Origin: Semisulcospira habei
Lineage: Eukaryota > Mollusca > Gastropoda > Semisulcospiridae
NCBI GenBank assembly: GCA_036245525.1
Contig: BTPG01000001.1
Coordinates: 218,262,799-218,326,798, forward strand
Direction: 5' to 3'
DNA: 64,000 nt
The position numbers were made by a program, and so were the translations under genes. The notes under the pieces are model-generated. The model did no database searches, was not told the origin of the DNA, and saw only the letters and a list, made by a program, of their open reading frames with translations. Each line of letters begins with the position of its first letter. The stretch's first letter is position 1. This document shows, piece by piece, positions 38,433 through 51,310 of this stretch.

Positions 38433-38540
38433 AGATGGATCGACTATGCTAGTTCAAGGGTAGTGCCAGATTAGCTTGGCGCCTGGGAAGGCGCCAAGCT
38501 AATCTAGCATTACCCTTGAACTATCATGACCAATCCATCT
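38433..38540. repeat. Hairpin of the 46-bp palindrome family
   Basis: Arms AGTTCAAGGGTAGTGCCAG and its inverse around GGCGCCTGGGAAGGCGCC; outer arms extend to AGATGGAT/ATCCATCT. Diverged relative of 4568-4663. Confidence 0.85.
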
Positions 38541-38749
38541 CCCGCTGGGGTGTCTTAAAAGGTGAATGGGTTAATTAATATTTTGAAGCTTCGCTCAACA
38601 AACCTCGAGTGAAATCTGACCTGATCCTACCAGTATTAGACTTGATCATCACAAGCCTCTGCAACGTGCAGGCGTTGGTGAAGATCTGTGCGGGTTCATG
38701 CCGATAAAAAGGGTTCACTACAAAACCGTTCCATGGCTCTTAAAAAATA

Positions 38750-38809
38750 TTAACCCCCTTGTGTATGTACTGAAAACAGCACCGATGGCTGCATGCACAA
38801 GGGGGTTAA
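38750..38809. mobile_element. 60-bp TTAA MITE, family D
   Basis: TTAACCCCCTTGTGTATG...GCATGCACAAGGGGGTTAA. It has about 20-bp inverted ends and a 20-bp spacer. The same ends occur at 51206-51310. Confidence 0.8.
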
Positions 38810-39398
38810 GGAGGTAGCCTCTATATGAAATTAGAACTGACCTGCGCAGATAACTGTGTTTGAAAATATTCTCAGAACCTCTAGAGGATGCGTTTTAACA
38901 TTGCTTTCGTAACATCATCTGGCACTATAGGTCGCCGTATCTGTTCCCCTTTTGTTCAAACTTTTAAATTTTTTTTTTAAATCTGTTTTTATTTTATTAC
39001 TTCTTCCTTTGTTACAATTGAAACTGTTCAACATTTGACGAATAATTAATACAGTGCACGTCGTTTAATGATGTACTCATGTTTTTGTTGTTGTTCAGTG
39101 TGTCGTTCTTTCTTTTGTATTCTTTTTCATGCATGTGTAGTTTGGACTCGGACAATGGGGTATCTGCGATCACATGCTGCTTTCAGGTTTCAGAATTCTT
39201 GATTCCTCGGGTTGTTCTGTAGATTCGCGAGTGTGTGGGTCTGAATTTCACGGACTCAGTGTCTTAAAATCAATCAGACTCTTAACATTGCCTAGGGGCA
39301 GATAGTCCAATGTCTCTAAACAAAGCACTAGCAATCATCTCCCCTTTGTCGTCACTGAAGAGCCACTTGAAGAGCACTCGATTAGGGAACCTTCTCGG
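38810..39398. other. Gene-free stretch
   Basis: AT-rich with T runs; nothing recognised. Confidence 0.3.
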
Positions 39399-39494
39399 TC
39401 AGCAAAATGTCTTCGGGCCGGCCTCGGCCGTAGTGGGCACGAGTGTGCGCGGGTCAACTACAGCCGACGACGGCCCGAAGACATTGGCTCACTG
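39399..39494. repeat. GC-rich hairpin, family B
   Basis: Inverted arms with ATGTCTTCGGGCCG on the left and CGGCCCGAAGACAT on the right around a GC-rich core. Related hairpins lie at 41300-41408 and 50227-50339. Confidence 0.8.
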
Positions 39495-39499
39495 GGTAT

Positions 39500-40484
39500 A
39501 GATGAGACCGCGATCTCGGGAACTATATGGCGGCTGGCAGACCACGTGGTTGAATTGATCCAACGGTATAAAAGACACGTGACGGAGCATGCGCAGACAG
39601 ACTAGACTGAATGATTATCCAAGATGAGGGTCAAGGGCCAGCCCTGCGGGTATGGCCTTTTCAATCTCGATGCCAACCGCTGGAGATGAAAAGACCATGA
39701 TAGTTTAAGGGATCACGTTGTTCCTGACTTGATCAGCTTTGCGCCACCTCGGGAGCTAATTCAACCAGGCCATACCTTGAGGGTATTCCGGCTCCCCTGA
39801 CATGTGAAACATTTGACTCTGAGCGGAATGAAAGAGTTATTGTAAAATAAATGAACTTGGAATCGAAAGTGATCAGGACCTAATTAAGTAATTGACGATT
39901 TTTCCTCCCTGAGGATTATTCCCAGCAATCCAGTTGCAGACTTTTAATTAGAACTTTAAAAACGCAGAGTAGCAGCGCTTTGAAACATCACCTCAAGTAC
40001 TGCACCGGCAGATGATAAAAATGTCGGACAACTGAGCAAGAACAACGTGTTAATGTTATTTGGTGATAAAAATGAATGGAAATTTTAGCAATCATTATAT
40101 AATTAATTAAATATTACTTTTGTTCTACACATTACTTTGCCATGAAACATGTGGATTCACAGAAGATTCACCGTTTCACAACCATTTTTGCGAGCAGTTT
40201 GTTTTTCAACCCCTCTCTTTTCTCCGCCATTTTCACTTAAGGGGGCATTATCCAATTTTGCTTGATTCGCAACTGAAGATTATCTCCTCTATTTTCTTTT
40301 AGTTTTACATTTATTACCACATGATAGCAAAAGTATCCTACCATCGAAAATCACCGGTTTTATCCATAACGCGTGCTGGACTGAGACTTTGTACCTTTCG
40401 GCTGAGGCCGAAAGGTTCAAAATCACAGGCCAGGACACATACATGAAACGCCAACGATATTCTTCTTTTGAGCAATGCAGATAT
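39500..40484. other. Gene-free stretch
   Basis: A small hairpin (ACCTTTCGGCTGAGGCCGAAAGGT) lies near 40391-40415. No coding similarity seen. Confidence 0.3.
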
Positions 40485-40986
40485 TGTTACACCCCAAAAT
40501 GTGGCACGCCCCGTTTTGTGCACAAGAACCTTTCCGGTCTCGAGTAGTCTCGTAATGGAGGCATGCCTCTTGGTGATTGGTTGATCATTTGGGACTAAGC
40601 CATTTACAAACTGACTTATACAGATCTTGATCTAGATCTGGAAAATTAAATAACGTTTTAATGGATCTTAGTTACAGAAAGCTGTCTCAGTTTAGCTGTA
40701 AGCAGTGAAAAATCAGCCAAAAAGGCGCACATTCTGAAAGTCCGAAATGACTTCATAACGACAATCATAACGACAAAACATTACGTGGGCACTTTTCTGC
40801 TTATATCAAACAAACTGATCTTTAAAACGGTGAAATCTGCACCACATGTTTAAAAATATTTTTCACGTAAGAAATCAGCCCGTAAGCCTGCTCATCGTGA
40901 CACCCCAAGTATTTTCACTGGTCACGTGATAAATTCGAGACCGGGACCTTCTGTGCACGGCGCGTGCCACAGCTTGGGGTGTAACA
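40485..40986. mobile_element. Non-autonomous element with about 50-bp terminal inverted repeats
   Basis: The left end TGTTACACCCCAAAATGTGG is mirrored at the right (reverse complement starts TGTTACACCCCAAGCTGTGG). Inverted similarity runs on through GTGCACA and CCGGTCTCGA. No gene inside; superfamily and target duplication not determined. Confidence 0.75.
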
Positions 40987-41261
40987 TACATAAATGAAGT
41001 TCAAATTGCAATATCCCAATATATGCCCGTCGTTTTGTCCCGCTAGTATCTCACTACACGCTCACCCTCACTGCGTGCATGGTGGGTGACTGGTTTAAAA
41101 TGGGACATTGCCGCTCAACTGTGTCAGCCAGTAACTTAGTTCCTCAGTACCAACAGCGGCAACACCATTTCTTGAAATCTGTTCCTATCAGAGGTTGAAT
41201 GGTTTTGCCTGTGGACTGTTGTAACCTGACACACGTAGCTCTAGACTGAGTCCAAAATCCT

Positions 41262-41460
41262 GGTGACGCCAGAATAACTTTGCGCCTGCGGGCGCTAACC
41301 CCAGTAACAAAACTTCTTCGGGCCTACGGCTGCCGCGGTGGGCCCGCGCACAGCCTTACGCGGGTTCGCTGCGGCCGCCGTGGGCCCGAGGACCTTTGCT
41401 TACTGGGAAGCCATTCTGGCGCCACCTTTGAACTATCTTGGTCGATCCATAGCCACTCTA
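41262..41460. repeat. Hairpin within a hairpin
   Basis: The outer arms (GTGACGCCAGAATAACTTTG and CATTCTGGCGCCACCTTTGA) belong to the family of 4568-4663. Between them lies a complete family B hairpin, 41300-41408 (CCCAGTAACAAAACTTCTTC...TTTGCTTACTGGG). Confidence 0.75.
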
Positions 41461-41751
41461 GTCTGTCAGGGCTGCATGGATTCAAAGGAAAATCTGGAAC
41501 GTATAGGACCGTGGACGCATGCACGTTTTCAGTCTGTGGGGATGTAATCGGGTGTAATGAGTGGAGACAAAACACGATATTAGCCTTAATCAGGCAGAAA
41601 TCTGAAACTTGCCAGACACGCAGCCTCTGACATTGAAAGAGGAATAAGGACAGAGGAATTGATAGTTTTAGAAACGGAGGTTGTCTGGAGCTTTTATTCT
41701 GGACAGTAGCCAACTTTTGATCAGAAAATGCTTTCACTTGAAGCCGTTGTT

Positions 41752-42003
41752 ACGGAAGCTTATTTTAAGTCGGGCAGCTTACTTTGTTCTTTACGGACAG
41801 CTTATTTTATGTCGGACAGCTCACTTTGTTACGGACAGATTATTTTATGTCGGACAGCTTACTTTGTTACGGACAGCTTATTTTATGTCGGACAGCTTAC
41901 TTTGTGTCGGACAGCTTATTTATTGTCGGACAGCTTAACTACGGGCAGCTTATTTTATGTCGGACAGCTAACTTTGTGTCGGACAGCTTATGTTATGTCG
42001 GAG
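41752..42003 (+). repeat. Minisatellite of CGGACAGCTTA units (left part)
   Basis: Roughly 17-22 bp units alternate TTATTTTATGTCGGACAGC and TTACTTTGT..CGGACAGC. It continues at 43626 after an inserted element. Confidence 0.9.
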
Positions 42004-43625
42004 CAGGGGCGGATCCAGAGGGCATGTTTTCTGAACTGGGACATTTTTAGGACAACAGTTTAAAGAACATACAACTAGACTAAATCCAGACCAAAACGGT
42101 GACTGGTAAGCACGTATAATACAAAGAAAATCTCTACAAACAAACTGAAAAAAAAAAAACCCCACCTATAAAGAGCAATTACAACTCCGTTGTGTTGAAA
42201 TTGTTCTTTCTTGGTGTGCTGCTTTATTTTTGTGAATTCTCTTTTTAAATATAATTCTATGCGCGTTTTTTCTTTGTTGGCGGTTTTCAGACACACTTGT
42301 AGTTTTCAGAGCTAAACATTTTTATCTGTTGAAAAATGGATTAAAAAAAACAAAAAAACTCAGGACACAGCACCGATGTAAGAACGTATTATAAGGAGGG
42401 GTTGATCACGTCTACATACACGATTCCTGCTCCCCGCCTCCACCACAACTCTCTAACAGAACAGGATGCAAACGGGCACTTCTGATTATTTTATGGTGCT
42501 AAGGTTGTTTTTGGAGTTTCTGCAGGAGCAAACATCATGTGTGTGTCAAAAACACTATACTCACAATTATCATCTCCTCCGTACGAGGAACACCACAGTC
42601 ACTGACGCTGCATTTGTGGAGAACTTTGATAATGCACTATGCACCCAATAACCTGCCCCACATGAAGAACGCATATGCAGATCAATTAATAAGTCATGAT
42701 CTCCCATGACGTTTACCTCTTGCAATGGATGACATTGCTTAAGGATTAGTTAGTGTTCAAAACATACACGCTTTACACATGGCAAGTGTCAATGATTACA
42801 GCGATGCTCTGATTTCAATGGTGCATGTCTACTAACACTACCTAAAAAGACAAATTACGCAATATGAGCGAGCAGTCCATCGTCCACCGCAGTCCATCGT
42901 GATGGGATTAGGGGATTGCAGTCACCACATCTATCACCACATCTATCACCACAATCAAACGACTCTATCATGGTCACTGGTCCGATCAACAGGTGCCATA
43001 AGCCTGTGGAGCGACACCCCGGCAGTGCTTTCCCCCACGGGAGACAGCACAGCTGACTTCTCGCTTTCTGATTGGGGTGAAATTGCCTCAGCGGGTGTGT
43101 CCACAATCTTAGACTTAAATCTAGATAACTGCCTCGTCTGAGGATGCAATAGGGATGCTATCGCACAAAGCAGAGTATTGCTTTCTGTGTGCCTCTGTGA
43201 CTTTGAGGGTCTGGGTTGGGCCCAGATCAGCCGTGGTTGTATACTCTCCCACAGATGGGATGGACCAACAGTCAGCGGTTTATTGCCAGAAAGCTGCCTC
43301 AGTCTCAGTCTGAGGATGCAATGAGACTGTATCACTTAGCAAGAGTTACAGCTTTTTATGAACCCCCTTAAGTGCAGGGGCACATGACATCCTGTGTCCG
43401 GGTGAATTATTGTGGTGCGGTGCAGGTCAGCAGTGACGAATAAGGATATTTGACCACACAAAAGAATGTCTACTACCAGCTTCCACAAACAAGCACCAAC
43501 ATTTTCTTTTGGTCAGGCCTGACGGAAGGGGGTGGGGGTGTGGGTGGGGGGGGGGGGTGAGCAGACGGGGACGTGCCCCTTAGGACGTGCCCCCTAGCCC
43601 CCATCCCCCACTGGATCCACCACTG
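42004..43625. mobile_element. hAT-like non-autonomous insertion splitting the minisatellite
   Basis: Ends CAGGGGCGGATCCAG (42004-42018) and CTGGATCCACCACTG (43611-43625): 15-bp inverted repeats with two mismatches, starting CAGNGG like many hAT elements. The same satellite flanks both sides. The 1.6-kb interior has no transposase. Part of it (43060-43340) contains two diverged copies of TCTGAGGATGCAAT...GCTATC. An exact 8-bp target duplication could not be confirmed. Confidence 0.65.
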
Positions 43626-43727
43626 TGGACAGCTTACTTTATGTCGGACAGCTTATTTTATGTCGGACAGCTTACTTTGTCAGTGTCGGACAGCTTATTT
43701 CATGTCGGACAGCTTATTTTATGTTGT
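43626..43727 (+). repeat. Minisatellite of CGGACAGCTTA units (right part)
   Basis: Same units as 41752-42003, resuming directly after the inserted element. Confidence 0.9.
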
Positions 43728-44383
43728 CAGATGACTAGTACAGCCACCGATCTACCGCTGTGGAGTTGGGTGTTATTTCGTCGTCAAATTCCATCAGACT
43801 TACTTGACGTTCAATGCAGACTATGTGGATGTTTGCCTTTATTTGTCCCTCTACAATTGTCTGGTAGTTAGTAATTCTTGTCCTTGCGCCTCCAGGCCGT
43901 TACATCCAAAATTACAGACCATAACTCATTTCCGTAAGGAGCGGTTTAACATAGTTTTAAGTACTCCACTTTCAGTCAAGGTTCAGATCACACGGGTTGT
44001 GTTCATCCGTTGCAGCGAATCGAGGGAGACAACCAGTGTGGGTTCAGATGCGATCCCAATTTTTTCTTGCTCTCCATGATTTTTCTTATTTTAGAAGTCA
44101 CTGACGTTTTACGACAGAAATTTAGGAAAGTGCCATTTCAAATATCAAATGTATACCTCTCAGAAAAACCTAACATTGCAACCAAACAGATGCCAGAATT
44201 TTATGTAAACGAGGACTTGACACCCGGCTCTAGGGACTTTACACCAGACAAAACATCATCTATGACTGCAGAGCAGTGCCACAGTGCTGCCTGTTCTGTG
44301 TTACTTGCTGCATCGCAGTGACAGACAGACCTTACCTTGCCTATTCAGATCTCTTATGTTCTCTAACATCTGCTACAGGCACA
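43728..44383. other. Gene-free stretch
   Basis: No coding similarity recognised; overlapping short open frames only. Confidence 0.3.
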
Positions 44384-44437
44384 GTTTTCATGAGCCCCCG
44401 CAGCTGCAGGGGCTCATAAGAATCTATGCCTCTTGCT
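44384..44437. repeat. Solo family C core hairpin
   Basis: TCATGAGCCCCCGCAGCTGC and its inverse, ending CTATGCCTCTTGC; no TTAA ends nearby. Similar solo cores lie at 47452, 58232 and 58796. Confidence 0.75.
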
Positions 44438-44950
44438 GGTAGGGTTATGCCTCATTTGTAATTTTGTTCATGAGACGGAGGAAGTGACGGCGGTTGATGA
44501 ACCTGTCGTAAGACTGTAGACAGTAGCACGGGCAAAATGAATTCTTCCAGCAAAAAGCTTCACCGTTATTCGTTATATGTGGCTCTTTGACTATCATAGC
44601 CTGACTTGTCAGCGTGGCTATTGCGAACGTTTCTTGGCCGTATTGCGATTCGTACCAATTTCAGTCGCAGCGCCAATGTTCTCTAAGCACTCTATGCATA
44701 TGAGTCGCACGACATTTCATGAATCAAACACGATTAGTAGACCCCATACTAGCTTTGGTGAATCCGCTAGGAACGAAACCACTACGAACCGTAGATTGGC
44801 AATAGGCGAGTGTCCTACGTTAGAATCAGGTCAAATGAAATAGGTATAGCCCCTTGAAGGTGAGGTCGACAACCCTAGCAGATACTGCTAGGGATCGTCT
44901 TGCTTGATCGTCCCGATCACTGCAGCATGAGACGTTTTCGTCAGTCCTAC
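44438..44950. other. Gene-free stretch
   Basis: Nothing recognised. Confidence 0.3.
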
Positions 44951-45111
44951 CTTGACCCCTTGACTGCCGAGAAAATGTGCACACGATCCAAATGCGCGGT
45001 CAAACAACTCGGCCTCTTGCTGACACCATTTTGAATCCATGTCCTTGAGACGCCTGAGGATTTTTGGCGTTGAGAAACACAATCTGTGTCAACTGGCAGT
45101 GAAGGGGTTAA
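44951..45111. mobile_element. TTAA MITE, family C, lacking the hairpin core
   Basis: Left TTGACCCCTTGACTGCCG (TTGA in place of TTAA), right GGCAGTGAAGGGGTTAA. The interior keeps GCCTCTTGCTGACACC and ATCCATGT but has lost the palindromic arms. Confidence 0.7.
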
Positions 45112-45216
45112 TCCCGGATTAGTATCTCAAGTGAGGAGTAAATGAGCCCTGCCCTAGCAAGCAAGAGACAAACTGCTGATCGGCTGCAGCGGCTCACGAG
45201 ACAAAAGGCAAAAAAC

Positions 45217-45600
45217 CCATAAACACGAATCCGATACGAACATGATCCGAATCCGAAGCGGGTCCGAAACAGGAAGGTTCGTGCGAGTCTTTTTCATGTT
45301 TGTGTGTTTCCATATGCCATATGCGGACACGAATTCGCATCCGGCTTCGAACAAAAATGACGCAATTTTTGAGGGAAAATTGCATCACCGCACTCGGTTC
45401 GGATCGTATTCGTATCGGATTCGTGCTTATGGAAGCGTAGCTTTACCGCTACGTTTCCATAAGCACGAATACGACCCAAATTCGAAGCGGGTCCGAGACA
45501 GAACAGTTGGTGCAAGTCGCGTTTATGATTGTGTGTTTCCGTTTGTCCAATGTGGTACCGAATGTCGCATCCGACAGCGAAACGAGCACGACACGTCTTT
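45217..45600. mobile_element. Family F MITEs (ATAAGCACGAAT ends), one and a partial second
   Basis: 45217-45432 has inverted ends CATAAACACGAATCCGATAC and GTATCGGATTCGTGCTTATG. A short hairpin (45433-45454) joins it to a second copy starting ATAAGCACGAATACGACCC whose right end is unclear. A third member lies at 49545-49761. All share TGTTTGTGTGTTTCCATATG-like interior sequence. Confidence 0.7.
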
Positions 45601-46134
45601 CTTTGTTCGCTCAGAAGAGCGATTCTTTCGGATGTTGGATGTGTTCGGACCGACAGTATGACGTGAAGGGGGGGGGGGGGGGGGGGGGGCGGGGGGAGAG
45701 GATCGTGTTTGTGTGGGTACCTCATCTGCGCTTTGGCTGCAAATTAAAAAAAAACAAACACCTTGAACAACGCTGTTGACTGATTGCTTGAAGTTTGCAT
45801 TTTAAACTGTCCGCGGTGACCGTACACACCTGTTGCATTGATTTTCGGGCATAACTGCATTTTTCATTCAAGGACAGATTAATTAAGACACCTTGAGAGT
45901 GATATAACTCCACAAACGACGTCAGGTAGCCAGCTACTCTCTGTTTCGTTCGAGGATCTGGCGTTTGGAGCTATGATTAGCTGTTGCCTCGGCTGACGCT
46001 TGGTGGAGTTCAGCGGCGCGTACGCTTCAGCGGTAAAACGGACACAAAGTGATGTAATCAAGCAGTTATGAACGAAATTACAACCGTAGCCATTCATTAG
46101 GAGGTATTATAACACATTTTATACATATATGAAA
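45601..46134. other. G-run and gene-free stretch
   Basis: Near-pure G tract at 45668-45697. No gene recognised. Confidence 0.4.
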
Positions 46135-46500
46135 GGGGCGGATCTTGGGGGCGGGGGGGGGGAGGGGGCAGGTTCCAGGGGTTCCGCAATCCCCCCCCCC
46201 CCAACCCGATCAAAAAATGTTTAAAATGCTTTGACAAAGGCCCTTTTTGTTTTGGGGTGTTTGGACCCCCCTTTCTGTCCCCCTCCCCCCCCCCCCCGCT
46301 TGATATTTTGGCGAGTTCCCCTCCCTTCCCCCCCCCCCCCCCGCACACATCCCCTCCGGCTCCCCCTCCCCCGTTGTTTGATATTTTTCGGCCCTTGGAA
46401 GCAAGGTCTAGCGTCAGGGAGGCCTTTTGTACAAGGTTGAAGGTCACAAACAAAAAGTTGGAACCCCCCCCCCCCCCCCCCCGAGGTAACTGATCCGCCT
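46135..46500. mobile_element. Decayed GGCGGATC-end element with G/C runs
   Basis: Left AGGGGCGGATCTTGGGGG and right GATCCGCCTCTGT resemble the ends at 42004 and 43625. The interior is dominated by long C runs and G runs. Confidence 0.5.
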
Positions 46501-46541
46501 CTGTATCAGGTGTTGATATTCGGCAATATAAGTTATTGGTC

Positions 46542-46662
46542 GCAGGGGTTTGCTACACGGACTCTTGTAGGCCTGAGGGAGGTCAAAGGAACCTTTGTAC
46601 CCCGAAGTTCCTTTGACCTCCCGAAAGCCTACAAGGGTCCGTGCAGCAAGCCGGGCCCCTGC
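46542..46662. repeat. 121-bp imperfect palindrome
   Basis: GCAGGGGTTTGCTACACGGA and the inverse at the right end (GCAGCAAGCCGGGCCCCTGC), with inner arms GGAGGTCAAAGGAAC and GTTCCTTTGACCTCC. Not related to the other hairpin families here. Confidence 0.8.
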
Positions 46663-47451
46663 TAACATATTTGTTTTCATTCCTCCACTATTTTCGTAAA
46701 GAAATAATAAAAAAAAAATCTTCCGTCCTGGATCGCGCCAGACATGTCTGACGTAAAAGGAATATATATTTATACATACTAGACTTATGACGTAATTTAA
46801 AATATTTCATGACGTTGCCGTCTCCAGTAGTGCGCCTGTTGTTTCGAACAACACTAAGTAACTTTGTACTTTAGAACGTTTGGTGATCTTTTATAGAACA
46901 AAACTTGCATCCAAGAAGCGTCAGAAAGAGGGCTACACAAAGTCCGCCATTTGTCGCCACAAGGGTTTTTGTATCACGGTCACATGGTACGGTTTGCGCT
47001 AAAGCGACTGGTCGTGTGACGTAGGGATGAAAATAAATAGTTTTATGCAATGTTGAGAATGCTCCGGGAGCGCTTAGGGCCTTTCAGAGCTGAAGTACTT
47101 TGTGGTTTCTGTGGTTGTGGTAGCTTTCAGTTTTGGTGTGATATCCCCAAAATGTCAATCTTCTTTTTTGTTTGTTGTGGATTTGGCATTGATAACTTTA
47201 ACTTAATGGTTTAGTATATGTTTCTTTGAATGTGGTGGTATTTTGTTTCCACGTGACGCATCCATGCCAGAATGTCAAATAGTCATAAAAGTGTCTGACA
47301 TCTAGGACAGAGAAGCTAGATATTATCATCAGTCTCCCCAGTTACACGTGCTGAATGGATGGCGTGAGTGGTGCTGACACATGAAGAATTGCCGTCACAA
47401 CCGTTGAGCTCTGCAACTTGAAAAAACGCATGCAGTGGAAAACAGCCATCT
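46663..47451. other. Gene-free stretch
   Basis: Nothing recognised. Confidence 0.3.
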
Positions 47452-47515
47452 GAAGAGACATAGATCCTCAAGAGCCCCGGCATTTAAGGGGGCTCATGAG
47501 GATTTATGCCTCTTC
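47452..47515. repeat. Solo family C core hairpin
   Basis: GAAGAGACATAGATCCTCA...GAGGATTTATGCCTCTTC. Confidence 0.75.
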
Positions 47516-49123
<1,608 letters not shown>

Positions 49124-49476
49124 CACAGCGCTTTTTTTAACGTTAACGTGACAAAACTAGCGCAGATATTTTATTTCATTGAGGGTTTTATACTTTCCAT
49201 TTAGTTCTTACATACGCAAGAGATAAATCGACCTTGATGGTTTCAAGAAGTATCATGACCTATATATCTTCTAAACTGATACACAGTCTTTTGAAAACAA
49301 CTGCCGAGTTTGAGAATTTTGAGATTTGGGAATTCTGGGAATTGGGAATTTCGAGCTTTCAGAATTTTGAATTTTGAGAAATCATGCTTGATCCATCTCC
49401 AGAACTGGTACTGATGTAGTCTGAGGACAGGAATTTCGACCGTAATGAACTCATGTAAACGCAGTCGAGACGTGAC

Positions 49477-49514
49477 GCATCCGGATACGCGGCTTATGCC
49501 GCGTATCCGGATGC
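49477..49514. repeat. Perfect 16-bp inverted repeat, 6-nt loop
   Basis: GCATCCGGATACGCGG, loop CTTATG, then the exact inverse. It lies just left of the family F element. A half-site similar to its arm (GCATCCGGATACGCG) occurs at about 38287. Confidence 0.9.
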
Positions 49515-49544
49515 GGTACATCTCGAATAAATAATGACCATTTC

Positions 49545-49761
49545 CGTAGCTTTATTAAGCTACGAATCCGATATGTATACGATCCAAACCCGATACGGCG
49601 ATACCATTTCCTTAAAAAATTGCGTCATCTTCGTTTGAAGTCAGACGCGAATTCGTTTCCGCATAGGGCATATGGAAACACACAAACATGAAAAGGATTT
49701 GCGAGGACTTTTCTGTTTCGGACACGCTTCGGATCGTATTCGCGCTTATGGAAGCGTAGCC
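49545..49761. mobile_element. Family F MITE abutting the receptor pseudogene
   Basis: Left CGTAGCTTTATTAAGCTACG and ACGAATCCGATATG; right CGGATCGTATTCGCGCTTAT then GGAAGCGTAGC. Its right end lies at the 3' end of the receptor remnant. Confidence 0.7.
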
Positions 49762-50118
49762 ATAATTCAGGCAGGCGTGTCGTGTGCTCGGCAGATATTG
49801 CTAACCCTTTCCTGCTGTCGATCTTCAAACCGTCTGCAAGTGGAACACATAAACATTGACTTCAGTGTGACCTTGAACTCGGATGACCTTGAGAAGTACA
49901 GGAAGAAGTTGACAGCGCTACTGACAGTGGTGAAAGTCCGAGTCAGCGTGAGGGCTGTGCTGGCGGTGTCGGAGTAACGGCCGGTCACCTGGAAACCAAA
50001 CTGGTGGCACTGAGAATTGTTCGCACATTTGTAATGCTGGCATCATGACATTTTACAAACGAGCGTTTTCTGCTTCACCCCCGTGAGTTTTCAAAGTCGG
50101 CCGAATACTTTTGTTTAT

Positions 50119-50142
50119 CGGGGGGGGGGGGGGGGGGGGGGG
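50119..50142. repeat. G-run
   Basis: Near-continuous G tract between the TM6 and TM7 remnants. Confidence 0.9.
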
Positions 50143-50226
50143 GTGGGTGTCTTTACTGTCCAGTCGTAGACGGCAAATAAGTCGAGGCAAGTTTTATTAT
50201 GGCGTTGTTTGAGGGCCTGTGAAAAA

Positions 50227-50339
50227 CACCCCACTGCGCAAAAGGCCATCGGGCCGACGACGGCCGCCGTTGGCCCGCGCACGGCCGTGCGCTGGCCAAC
50301 AGCGGCCGATGTCGGCCCGATGGCCTTTGCGCATTGGGA
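50227..50339. repeat. GC-rich hairpin, family B
   Basis: ACTGCGCAAAAGGCCATCGG...GATGGCCTTTGCGCATTGG, with a long GC-rich stem (GGCCGCCGTTGGCC and CTGGCCAACAGCGGCC). It lies inside the receptor remnant. Confidence 0.85.
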
Positions 50340-50830
50340 CTAGGCTTTGTAAGGTTAGCAATACAGTACAGTTCAGACTATTAAACCTAAGTCATGATGA
50401 ACCGGAGTTCCGGCACTATCACACAAACCTGCAGATCCGGCACACAGTACTGAGCGATGGCCGTGGTCACTGGGCACGGAGCACGCGATGTAGACACACG
50501 AGACGGTCACGAGCATCTTGGCCATAGAGATCTGCTCGAGACGTGCGCCTGTAGTGTCACTAAGGGTGTCTTGTCTGCACGCTAAGGTCTGAAAAGGAAA
50601 ACTTTAACGTCAAACATTTTGACTTAAATAAGGTCTTTCGCCTCCACGCAGGTAATTTAACAAGTACGGAAATATCAACGTGACTCAGGGCACTGGAGTG
50701 AAATTATACCTGGACTGAAATACGCATGGCAAGTACTGGAACGTCGTCGAATAAATGTTTGCTAATCTGTGGTTTTGTACCTAATTGTCTATAGAGCCCC
50801 AAGGTACAAAATCACAAACCGTCACATGCA

Positions 50831-51049
50831 TTAAACTCTTCACTCCCGAGAAAATGTGAGCACAAGTCGACTGTAAGAGACATAGATCCTCATGAGCCCC
50901 CGCGACTGCGGGGCTCAGTCATGAGAATCTATGTCTCTTGCGGGGACCAATGTGTATCCATGTTTCTTGGACGGTTGTTGCTTTTTGGTCGTTGAATGAA
51001 GAACGATTTCCCAAACAAAAGTGTACGTACAGTGGCAGAGAAAGTGTTA
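50831..51049. mobile_element. TTAA MITE, family C, inserted in the receptor
   Basis: TTAAACTCTTCACTCCCGAG at the left and GTGGCAGAGAAAGTGTTAA at the right. The core hairpin with CTCATGAGCCCCCGC lies at 50875-50942. Overall layout is the same as 37190-37406. Confidence 0.8.
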
Positions 51050-51205
51050 AAATTCTGCAAACCTAATTTGAGCTTGATAGTAGTGATGGCGGTGGTCACA
51101 GACACGGTCAGAAGAGTCACAGCCTCTAGTCCCATAGACAAGATGTGCCTCACAGTCCAGTCAGACAGGGATTTGTCGGTTGGACTTAAACCTCTGGACG
51201 TCTGC

Positions 51206-51310
51206 TTAACCCCCTTGTGCATGCAGCCCTCGGTACTATTGACAGTACTATTGACGTACTATTGACAGTACTATTGACAGTGCCGGTGGTTGCATGCACA
51301 AGTGGGTTAA
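51206..51310. mobile_element. TTAA MITE, family D, inserted in the receptor
   Basis: TTAACCCCCTTGTGCATGCA at the left, TGCATGCACAAGTGGGTTAA at the right. Internal short repeats of CTATTGACAGTA have enlarged it relative to the 60-bp member at 38750. Confidence 0.85.

Noticed and set aside
42955..43335. Minus-strand 126-codon frame inside the hAT-like insertion
   Set aside because: Contains a diverged internal repeat but no transposase motifs; not supportable as a gene.
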